This document shows, one piece after another, positions 57,475 to 64,000 of a stretch of 64,000 nt of DNA. Position 1 is the first letter of the stretch. Each line of letters opens with the position of its first letter. Origin of the DNA: Gammaproteobacteria bacterium. GTDB taxonomy: Bacteria; Pseudomonadota; Gammaproteobacteria; Pseudomonadales; Pseudohongiellaceae. The translations under genes were made by a program, and so were the position numbers. The notes under the pieces were generated by a model that saw nothing but the letters and a program-made list of their open reading frames with translations, had not been told where the DNA came from and searched no databases. Location: positions 1 to 64,000 of the forward strand of contig DUBM01000013.1 in the NCBI GenBank assembly GCA_012960305.1, written 5' to 3'.

Positions 57475-57503
57475 TTGACGCTTGTGCAACTTAACCTTAT
57501 ATA
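57475..57503 (+). promoter_or_regulatory. Sigma-70 promoter of topA
   Basis: TTGACG (57475-57480) and TATATA (57498-57503) are 17 bases apart. Predicted transcription start near 57510, giving a ~50-base leader before the topA ATG. Confidence 0.6.
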
Positions 57504-57558
57504 TGTGCGCTGTTTGGATCACCTAAATCCACTTTCACACTAATAATTGTTTTAAAAC

Positions 57559-60207
57559 ATGCCTAAATCCTTAGTAATAGTTGAGTCGCCAGCAAAGGCA
57601 AAGACAATCAATAAATACCTCGGGCCTGAGTTCGTGGTCAAATCCAGCGTAGGACATATTCGCGACCTACCCACCAGTGGGAGCGGAAAGCCCATCGACA
57701 CTGAGGCTCGAGCCGCGGCCGCGGCGCGCACCCGGAAAATGAAGCCTGATGAAAAAGCGATTTACAAGAAGAAGAAAGCTAAACAACAACTTGTTAGCAG
57801 AATGGGGATCAATCCTGAGAAAGATTGGGAAGCCAATTATCAAATATTGCCGGGCAAAGAGAAGGTAGTTAACGAACTAAGAATGTTAGCGAAGAATGCC
57901 GACCATATCTACCTCGCAACTGACCTTGATAGAGAGGGTGAGGCTATTGCCTGGCATCTTAAAGAATCCATTGGCGGAGACCCGGAACGTTATAAGCGCG
58001 TCGTTTTTAACGAGATCACCAAGCGCGCGATTGCTGAAGCCTTTTCTGAGCCTGGCGAGTTGGACATGCGCTACGTAGAAGCGCAGCAAGCACGACGTTT
58101 CCTTGATCGAGTTGTTGGCTTCATGGTCTCTCCTCTTCTTTGGGCTAAAGTAGCTCGAGGATTATCCGCAGGTCGAGTGCAGTCAGTCGCAGTTCGATTA
58201 GTGGTAGAGCGAGAGCAGGAAATACGTGCATTCATACCAGAAGAGTATTGGGAAGTATTTGCTGACCTGCTAGCCGAATCTAAAGAGAAACTGCGTTGTC
58301 AGGTGGTGAGGCAGGATGGCAGCAATTTTCGCCCGAACAACCAAGCAGATACTGATGCTGCCTTGGCAGTTTTAAAGTCAGCACAGTTCACGGTTTTAAA
58401 ACGCGAAGATAGGCCAACGTCTTCTAAGCCAAAGCCTCCACTCATTACTTCTACATTACAACAGGCAGCAAGCACTCGCTTGGGCTTTGGTGTAAAGAAA
58501 ACAATGATGATGGCTCAGCGTCTTTATGAAGCGGGTTACATTACTTACATGCGAACTGATTCAGCTCATCTGAGTAATGATTCCATTGAAATGTGTCGAA
58601 CTTATGTAAATAAGAACTACGGTGAAATATACCTCACTGAAAAAGCAATGATGTACAGTTCAAAGGAAGGTGCTCAAGAGGCTCACGAGGCGATTCGTCC
58701 AACTGAAGTTAAAGTGCAATCTGACAAGTTAATGGGCATGGACCCTGACGCAGTGCGTCTCTATGCGCTAATTTGGCAGTTTTTTGTTGCCTGCCAAATG
58801 GCACCAGCTCGTTACTTAAGTTCCAGCATAACAGTAAAGGCGTCTGAATTTCAGTTAAGAACGAAGGGTCGCATTATGCAATTCGATGGTTACCTGAAAG
58901 TGATGCCGTCGAAAGATGAAGATATTGTGTTACCGGATGTTGCGGAAGGACAAATTCTGACCCTTCAACAATTAGACCCTTCGCAAAATTTTACCAAGCC
59001 GCAGGCTAGATTCACCGAAGCCAGTTTGGTCAAAGAGTTAGAGAAGAGAGACATAGGCAGGCCATCAACCTATGCATCGATTATTTCTACGATTCAAGAT
59101 AGGGGTTATGCAAGGGTAGAAAATAAACGCTTCTACGCTCTTAAAATGGGCGATATTGTCGTAGAGCGATTGCAGGAAAGTTTTAGTGAATTAATGGACT
59201 ATGATTTCACCGCCAAGATGGAAGATTCCTTGGACGAGGTTGCCGCTGGTGATACCAATTGGAAGCAATTGCTTAACGACTTCTACGCTAGTTTTACCAG
59301 TCAGTTGTCAAAGGCCGAAGCTGAAGACGGCGGTATGCGAACCAATGATCCTACAAATACGAACATTGTATGCCCGAAATGCTCTCGCCACATGCAAATT
59401 AGAACTGCATCTACAGGTGTTTTCCTGGGTTGTTCAGGGTATGCGTTATCACCGAAAGAGCGGTGCAAGTCAACAATAAACCTAACTCCTGGCGACGATG
59501 CTATTCGCACGAATACTGCTGAGGAAGCAGAGGCGCAGGAAAATATTCAGCTCAGGCAGAAGCGCCGTTGCACTCTATGTAATACGGCCATGGACGCCTA
59601 TCTGATTGATGAAAAGCGTAAGCTGCATGTTTGTGGTAATAACCCTGATTGCTCGGGTTATGAGATTGAAAGTGGCGAGTTTAAAATTCGGGGTTATGAC
59701 GGCCCAGTGATTGAGTGCGACAAATGTAGCTCAGATATGCAGTTAAAGGCAGGCCGCTTCGGAAAATATTTTGGGTGTAGTAGCGAAGATTGCAAAAATA
59801 CACGTAAGCAGCTCAGAAGCGGCGAAGCAGCTCCGCCAAAGATGGATCCAGTCGTTATGCCTGAGTTGACTTGTGAGACGGTGGAAGATCATTACGTGCT
59901 AAGAGATGGCGCTTCAGGGATGTTTCTCGCGGCCAGTAAGTTCCCTCGCAATCGTGAGACTAGAGCACCTTATGTGGATGAGCTAATTCCTCACAAAGAA
60001 GAAATTGATCCTAAGTACACTTATCTACTAGAAGCGCCAACTAAAGATAATAAAGGAAACAGAACACTGGTGCGGTTTAGTCGTAAGGCGAAAGAGCAAT
60101 ATGTGCAGACAGAACTGGAAAAAAAGGCTACAGGGTGGAAGGCGTACTATCGGGATGGAAAGTGGAAAATAACTAAGCCAGAAAAAAAACCAGCAAAAAG
60201 TAAGTAA
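57559..60207 (+). CDS. topA: DNA topoisomerase I
   Basis: 882 residues, usual length. Relaxes negative supercoils. The Toprim domain starts with [14 protein letters not shown] and includes [13 protein letters not shown] near 121; the catalytic tyrosine is at about 330 in [11 protein letters not shown]. Three zinc ribbons follow (CPKC near 609; CTLC near 672; CDKC near 719), then a topoisomerase C-terminal repeat and a basic tail. The final codons overlap the terminator of the convergent lexA. Confidence 0.97.
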   Translation: MPKSLVIVESPAKAKTINKYLGPEFVVKSSVGHIRDLPTSGSGKPIDTEARAAAAARTRKMKPDEKAIYKKKKAKQQLVSRMGINPEKDWEANYQILPGKEKVVNELRMLAKNADHIYLATDLDREGEAIAWHLKESIGGDPERYKRVVFNEITKRAIAEAFSEPGELDMRYVEAQQARRFLDRVVGFMVSPLLWAKVARGLSAGRVQSVAVRLVVEREQEIRAFIPEEYWEVFADLLAESKEKLRCQVVRQDGSNFRPNNQADTDAALAVLKSAQFTVLKREDRPTSSKPKPPLITSTLQQAASTRLGFGVKKTMMMAQRLYEAGYITYMRTDSAHLSNDSIEMCRTYVNKNYGEIYLTEKAMMYSSKEGAQEAHEAIRPTEVKVQSDKLMGMDPDAVRLYALIWQFFVACQMAPARYLSSSITVKASEFQLRTKGRIMQFDGYLKVMPSKDEDIVLPDVAEGQILTLQQLDPSQNFTKPQARFTEASLVKELEKRDIGRPSTYASIISTIQDRGYARVENKRFYALKMGDIVVERLQESFSELMDYDFTAKMEDSLDEVAAGDTNWKQLLNDFYASFTSQLSKAEAEDGGMRTNDPTNTNIVCPKCSRHMQIRTASTGVFLGCSGYALSPKERCKSTINLTPGDDAIRTNTAEEAEAQENIQLRQKRRCTLCNTAMDAYLIDEKRKLHVCGNNPDCSGYEIESGEFKIRGYDGPVIECDKCSSDMQLKAGRFGKYFGCSSEDCKNTRKQLRSGEAAPPKMDPVVMPELTCETVEDHYVLRDGASGMFLAASKFPRNRETRAPYVDELIPHKEEIDPKYTYLLEAPTKDNKGNRTLVRFSRKAKEQYVQTELEKKATGWKAYYRDGKWKITKPEKKPAKSK

Positions 60208-60222
60208 CGCTGTTTGCTGGTT
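60182..60222 (-). terminator. Terminator of lexA, inside the topA 3' end
   Basis: AACCAGCAAA (60188-60197) and TTTGCTGGTT (60213-60222) form a perfect 10-base stem with a 15-base loop. On the minus strand it is followed by eight T (60182-60189), so it works for lexA; no T run follows on the plus strand. The T tract and one arm are coding sequence for the last residues of TopA. Confidence 0.7.
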
Positions 60223-60234
60223 AGTGCTCTTCGA

Positions 60235-60843
60235 TCATAAGCCTCGGCGGATAACGCCGACACTCACTCCTTCTATCGAGAAATCACTACTGCGTAGATC
60301 AACTTCTATTGGTGAAAAATCCGGATTCTCTGCGACCAGGCTTAAGCGATACTTGCTTCTACCTTTTTCTAATCTTTTAACCGTAACTTCGTCATCAATT
60401 CTTGCGACGACAATGTCACCATTATTTGCCTGACCGGTCTTATGCACTGCTAGTAGATCATCTTCATAGATACCTATGTCGATCATGCTGGTGCCTTTTA
60501 CTGTAAGCAGGTAATCGGCACTGGGGGAGAACATGTCCGCGGGAATGTCGCAATAATCAGCAATAGATTCTTGGGCAAGTATTGGGCTGCCGGCAGCAAC
60601 CTGGCCAATTATCGGTAAACCTAGCTGTTCGTTGATGGGCAGACGTAGGCCCCTTGAGGTGCCCGGTAACATTTCAATAGCACCTTTTCTCGCCAGGGCG
60701 CGAAGGTGTTCTTCGGCAGCATTTGGGGATTTAAAGCCCATTTTCTGAGCGATTTCCGATCGGGTTGGTGGGTAACCAGTTTCGGATTGATAGTCTTTTA
60801 TAAAGTCGAGAATCTCTTCTTGTCTAGATGTCAGTTTAAGCAT
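60235..60843 (-). CDS. lexA: SOS repressor LexA
   Basis: 202 residues from the ATG at 60843, with GAGG about 6 bases upstream; a TTG 18 bases earlier is rejected. With this start the autocleavage site Ala84-Gly85 and catalytic Ser119 and Lys156 fall at the same numbers as in E. coli LexA. An N-terminal winged helix (residues 1-70) binds DNA. RecA-triggered self-cleavage derepresses the SOS genes. An SOS box lies 25 bases upstream. The cell-division inhibitor sulA, which follows lexA in pseudomonads, is not next to it. Confidence 0.97.
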   Translation of the reverse strand: MLKLTSRQEEILDFIKDYQSETGYPPTRSEIAQKMGFKSPNAAEEHLRALARKGAIEMLPGTSRGLRLPINEQLGLPIIGQVAAGSPILAQESIADYCDIPADMFSPSADYLLTVKGTSMIDIGIYEDDLLAVHKTGQANNGDIVVARIDDEVTVKRLEKGRSKYRLSLVAENPDFSPIEVDLRSSDFSIEGVSVGVIRRGL

Positions 60844-60865
60844 TTTAAGGCCCTCAGCCAATATA

Positions 60866-60885
60866 TACTGTAATTATATACAGTT
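60866..60885 (-). promoter_or_regulatory. SOS (LexA) box of lexA
   Basis: TACTGT-AATTATAT-ACAGTT, a CTGT-N8-ACAG core (60868-60883) matching the gammaproteobacterial SOS consensus. It covers the predicted -10 box, so bound LexA would block its own promoter. Confidence 0.9.
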
Positions 60886-60900
60886 ATCTGGCAATCGCAA
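60873..60900 (-). promoter_or_regulatory. Sigma-70 promoter of lexA
   Basis: On the minus strand TTGCGA (60900-60895) and TATAAT (60878-60873) are 16 bases apart. The -10 box lies within the SOS box. Confidence 0.6.
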
Positions 60901-60944
60901 GAAATCTTTAGGCTTCTGAGTGAGGGGGAATGCGCTATTCCTAG

Positions 60945-61271
60945 CTAGAGAATTTGATAATCGTCACCAAAATCTGAGGGGTCTGGCTCTAATTCGGATA
61001 ACACTCCCGAAAAATTTTCTGGGACAAGGGTCTGATCGTTATAGACTTGGTCTTCATTGTTCAATTCGAAAGGGCTACGCCAGTCCTCAGGAGCTTCGGC
61101 TGCAACTAGGTATAGGTCTTTCCAGGCTGTTATTTCGTACTCACCAACCGCGCCGTCTACTAGCTGGTATTCGATGGTGCCGCTTTGTTCGTCTAAAGCT
61201 ACAACTTCAAAAAGACTTCCGCTTACAACATCTTGATACCAAGCGGAAACTTCTGGCATGAGGTCATTCAT
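60945..61271 (-). CDS. Small uncharacterised protein (DUF6763-like)
   Basis: 108 residues, acidic, no signal or membrane segment. It opens MNDLMPEVSAWYQDV with FEVVALDEQSGTIEYQLVDG, a pattern I associate with a small conserved gammaproteobacterial family (believed to be DUF6763). Tandem Trp residues and a C-terminal D/E-rich stretch are visible. Function unknown. Encoded upstream of lexA on the same strand with a gap that holds the lexA promoter. Confidence 0.65.
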   Translation of the reverse strand: MNDLMPEVSAWYQDVVSGSLFEVVALDEQSGTIEYQLVDGAVGEYEITAWKDLYLVAAEAPEDWRSPFELNNEDQVYNDQTLVPENFSGVLSELEPDPSDFGDDYQIL

Positions 61272-61584
61272 TGCCTTATCTCCGGGCCGAATTTATGTTT
61301 TATCCCCTTACTAAACTGCTTGATCTACGAATCTAGTAATCCTTCCTAGTACTTAGTCGTATTGAGGCGCTGCATGCGCAACTTTTATCTACTATAGGTA
61401 AGTTCTGGAAGAAAAAGAAAGTATTTTTTTGTCGGATTTTTGCTACAACTATTAATTGATTTAACACTAATGGCTAAATGTTTGACCTTATTCAATATCT
61501 ACAAGAAGATTGAATTTTGCTCGTGGAAAAGTAATTTGTGATAATTGCTTCTTCAATATTCATACTTAAGCAAATTGGACAATT
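61272..61584. other. Intergenic region, divergent genes
   Basis: 313 AT-rich bases between the small minus-strand gene and nagZ. No open frame of note, hairpin or clear promoter pair was found. Confidence 0.35.
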
Positions 61585-62613
61585 ATGGAAAATTTGGGCG
61601 CTCTAATGATGGACTTGGAAGGTCTCCAGTTAAGTAATGCTGAAGAAGAGTTAATTCGACAACCCGTGGTTGGGGGTCTAATATTATTTAGTCGAAATTA
61701 TCAGAACAAGAGTCAACTGCATGAGTTGATTAATTCTATTCGACAGATCAGGCCCGAAATAATAATTGCGGTAGACCAGGAAGGTGGCAGGGTTCAACGT
61801 TTTCGAGAAGGGTTTTTATCTCTTCCGCCAATTTATAGTCTTAATCAACTCTACGCTAAAGATCCAGAGCAGGCGAAGAGTTCCGCGAAGGAGCTAGGCT
61901 GGACGATGGCTGCTGAAATTCTTCACGCAGGATTGGATTTGAGTTTTGCGCCAGTTTTGGACCTGTATAACTCTAATAGCCCGGTGATAAAAGAGCGCGC
62001 TTTTTCTGATTCTGCAAGAACTGTTGTCGAATTAGCTAGAAGCTATATAGCCGGTATGCATGAGGCGGGGATGGTAGCGACAGGGAAACACTTCCCGGGT
62101 CACGGTAGCGTATTACAGGATTCTCATCACGATTTACCTAAAGATGAGCGAGACGCTGCGGAAATTCTCGAAAATGATCTGCGGCCATTTGCGGAATGTA
62201 TCGATATGTTGGATGCGGTAATGCCAGCTCATGTGATTTATCCTGCCATAGATACACGCTGTGCAGGTTATTCTGAGGTTTGGATTAAACAAAAATTGCG
62301 TCAAGAATTAGCTTTTGAGGGTGTCGTTTTTAGTGATGATCTCACTATGGCGGCAGCCCGCAGTGCGGGCACCATAGAGGCTAGGGCAGAACTAGCACTA
62401 TCGGCAGGTTGCGATATGATTCTCGTATGCAACAATCGAAGTGCGACAATTAAGGTTATCGAATGGCTGGACAAGCAAGGACAAGAAGGGAATAGTAAGC
62501 TCTCCAAAATGAAAGCAACTCCCTCTGATAATATTGGGCTGATTTATGATTCAGATCGCTGGCTCAAAGCAAAAGATCTCGTAAAAAAACTTAAAACTAA
62601 TTCGAGGTTATGA
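61585..62613 (+). CDS. nagZ: Beta-N-acetylhexosaminidase
   Basis: 342 residues, family 3 glycosidase. Removes N-acetylglucosamine from anhydromuropeptides in cytoplasmic cell-wall recycling. VDQEGGRVQRF near 61, the KHFPGHGSVLQDSHHDLP loop near 168-185 with the catalytic His, and the nucleophile Asp in FSDDLTMAAA near 250 are intact. ATG start. In pseudomonads nagZ lies between the methylthioinosine phosphorylase and lexA genes. Confidence 0.95.
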   Translation: MENLGALMMDLEGLQLSNAEEELIRQPVVGGLILFSRNYQNKSQLHELINSIRQIRPEIIIAVDQEGGRVQRFREGFLSLPPIYSLNQLYAKDPEQAKSSAKELGWTMAAEILHAGLDLSFAPVLDLYNSNSPVIKERAFSDSARTVVELARSYIAGMHEAGMVATGKHFPGHGSVLQDSHHDLPKDERDAAEILENDLRPFAECIDMLDAVMPAHVIYPAIDTRCAGYSEVWIKQKLRQELAFEGVVFSDDLTMAAARSAGTIEARAELALSAGCDMILVCNNRSATIKVIEWLDKQGQEGNSKLSKMKATPSDNIGLIYDSDRWLKAKDLVKKLKTNSRL

Positions 62614-62657
62614 AAAATCCACAGAAATCAATAGAGACTTAAAGAGATAAGAAAGAA

Positions 62658-63779
62658 ATGGAAGAATTATTCGCTATAGGAAGTTTACAAGATTTGAATT
62701 GGGGTGTTCGTGTTTTTGGTATCGTTACAATAACTTTGCTGTTTCGCTATGTGGCCATGCGAATATTGACTGTAGCGGCACGGCATTTAGATAAGACAGA
62801 AAATGTCTGGGATGATGCTCTGTTAGAGTCGGGCAGACGTCCATTAAGCTGGTTCATTCTCGTCATGGGGATTATATGGGCGATTGAATTAGGTCATGGC
62901 TATCTCCAAACTGAATTATTTTCCGATGAAAATATAAATATCATCAGGCAGCTAGCTTTTATTGCCTTGACGATGATGTTCTTGGTTCGATTTTTCACCT
63001 TGGCCGAAGAAAGGATCTTGGCAAAGTTAGAAGCTGACCCGGAAGGTGGTCAGTCTCGGTTCGACCCGACGACTCTACATGCATTAGCAAGACTTTTGCG
63101 TTTGTCTGTGGTCATTTCGAGCGCCTTGGTTGCACTACCAATGCTGGGTATAGAAATTACAGCGCTACTGGCTTTTGGTGGTGTGGGTGGAATCGCTATT
63201 GGTTTTGCAGCACAGGACTTGTTGGCAAATTTCTTCGGCGGTCTAATGATTTACCTCGATCGGCCATTTGTCATAGGGGACTGGATACGCTCTCCAGATC
63301 GACAAATTGAAGGGACAGTTGAAAATATTGGTTGGCGTCTTACAATTGTACGAACTTTTGATAAGAGGCCCCTCTATATTCCTAACTCTGTCTTCACTAC
63401 TTTAGCAGTTGAGAACCCGTCGCGAATGAGTAATCGCCGCATTAAGGAAACTATCGGCATTCGTTATGAGGATGCCGCCAAAATGGCCATAATTGTGGCT
63501 GACGTTAAATCCATGTTAATTAATCATGAAGAAATCGATACCCAGCAAACGCTAATGGTTAATTTTGATAGCTATGCTACATCTTCTTTAGACTTTTTTA
63601 TTTACACCTTTACCAAAACCACCAATTGGGTGCGATTCCACGAAATAAAACAGGATGTTATGCTAAAAATTATCGAGATTGTTTATTCGCATGGCGCCGA
63701 TTTTGCTTTCCCAACAACCACACTCGATGGTATCGATAACTTGTTAGTGGCACAGCCCGGAAGCGGGAATGATTCCTGA
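62658..63779 (+). CDS. Mechanosensitive ion channel, MscS family
   Basis: 373 residues. Several N-terminal membrane helices (about 15-35, 60-80, 95-115, 140-160), then the pore helix with GGVGGIAIGFAAQDLLAN near 174-191 and NFFGGLMIYLDRPFVIGDWI, which is the MscS hallmark. A cytoplasmic vestibule domain follows (PNSVF near 249). Protects against osmotic downshock in relatives. Overlaps hpt by 11 bases. Confidence 0.9.
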   Translation: MEELFAIGSLQDLNWGVRVFGIVTITLLFRYVAMRILTVAARHLDKTENVWDDALLESGRRPLSWFILVMGIIWAIELGHGYLQTELFSDENINIIRQLAFIALTMMFLVRFFTLAEERILAKLEADPEGGQSRFDPTTLHALARLLRLSVVISSALVALPMLGIEITALLAFGGVGGIAIGFAAQDLLANFFGGLMIYLDRPFVIGDWIRSPDRQIEGTVENIGWRLTIVRTFDKRPLYIPNSVFTTLAVENPSRMSNRRIKETIGIRYEDAAKMAIIVADVKSMLINHEEIDTQQTLMVNFDSYATSSLDFFIYTFTKTTNWVRFHEIKQDVMLKIIEIVYSHGADFAFPTTTLDGIDNLLVAQPGSGNDS

Positions 63780-64000
63780 AGATATTGTAGCGGTAAGTAA
63801 ACGCGCAAGTTGTCTTCATGATAAAGTCGAAGTTGAATCAGCCATTGATTCGCTTGCCAAAAGAATTGACGCCTCTCTCGCAGGGAAAAATCTTTTGGTG
63901 CTCTGTGTAATGAATGGAGGGCTGATCTTTTGTGGAAAGTTAGTCAACAGATTAGGTTTGCTCTTACAGCTTGATTACCTCCATGCCAGTAGATATGGAG
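63769..64000 (+). CDS. hpt: Hypoxanthine-guanine phosphoribosyltransferase (partial)
   Basis: Starts at the ATG 63769 and is cut by the window end after 77 codons. VLCVMNGGLIFCGKLVNRLG and LDYLHASRYG match the N-terminal half of HPRT; the PRPP loop is beyond the window. It would convert hypoxanthine or guanine to IMP or GMP. It overlaps the channel gene by 11 bases. A functional link to the methylthioinosine phosphorylase is inferred from shared hypoxanthine. Confidence 0.85.
   Translation, partial: MIPEDIVAVSKRASCLHDKVEVESAIDSLAKRIDASLAGKNLLVLCVMNGGLIFCGKLVNRLGLLLQLDYLHASRYG

Noticed and set aside
1..64000. Search for CRISPR arrays, insertion sequences, prophage or defence genes
   Set aside because: No regularly spaced repeats, transposase, integrase or nuclease clusters were seen.

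Overview
The window looks like a chromosomal segment of a free-living, aerobic, prototrophic gammaproteobacterium related to the Pseudomonadales/Cellvibrionales. The basis is E. coli/Pseudomonas-type gene content and order: a 13-gene nuo operon with fused nuoCD, leuCD-asd-fimV-truA-trpF-accD-folC-dedD-cvpA-purF, a MoxR/Bat operon, and mfd-csiV with a neighbouring S-methylthioinosine phosphorylase. Composition is moderately AT-leaning by eye (not computed). TTG and GTG starts are frequent. I see no phage, insertion sequence, CRISPR array or defence island; this is mainly core genome.

Layout. 1-0.9 kb: tRNA-His and tRNA-Arg with a terminator. 0.9-2.4 kb: a minus-strand pair, FkbM methyltransferase and DUF1643 protein. 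2.8-8.1 kb: a methylthioinosine phosphorylase, then csiV and mfd on the minus strand. 8.2-10.9 kb: a long-form glyceraldehyde-3-phosphate dehydrogenase and apbE. 11.8-26.5 kb: complete nuoA-N (NADH:quinone oxidoreductase). 26.6-27.2 kb: a frameshifted relic resembling rnfG. 27.3-30.8 kb: gpsA, a DUF4389 membrane protein with a histone-H1-like tail, a DUF4892 protein, and folE on the minus strand. 31-47.1 kb: a plus-strand run of biosynthetic genes (prmB, aroC, leuC, leuD, asd, fimV, truA, trpF, trpB, trpA, accD, folC, dedD, cvpA, purF). 47.3-54.8 kb: a minus-strand SUI1 factor and a moxR-DUF58-DUF4381-batA-batB/C-batD operon. 55-57 kb: tatD (minus) and ilvE (plus). 57.5-64 kb: topA, then lexA (minus) with a clear SOS box, a small DUF protein, nagZ, an MscS channel and the start of hpt, cut by the window edge.

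How genes work together. Complex I is the respiratory NADH entry seen here. The usual Na+-NQR operon, which in pseudomonads lies between gap and apbE, is absent, so apbE stands directly after gap. The methylthioinosine phosphorylase (yielding hypoxanthine) and hpt (using hypoxanthine) are two steps of purine salvage at opposite ends of the window. leuC/leuD, ilvE, aroC, trpF/B/A and asd cover branched-chain, aromatic and aspartate-family amino acids, but leuB is missing from its usual place.

I did not find a convincing undescribed system. The most interesting observations are the rnfG relic with an orphan apbE, the missing leuB, a lexA terminator buried in the 3' end of topA, and several architecture oddities. 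Statements about Pseudomonas gene order are from memory of established genomes, not from a search.
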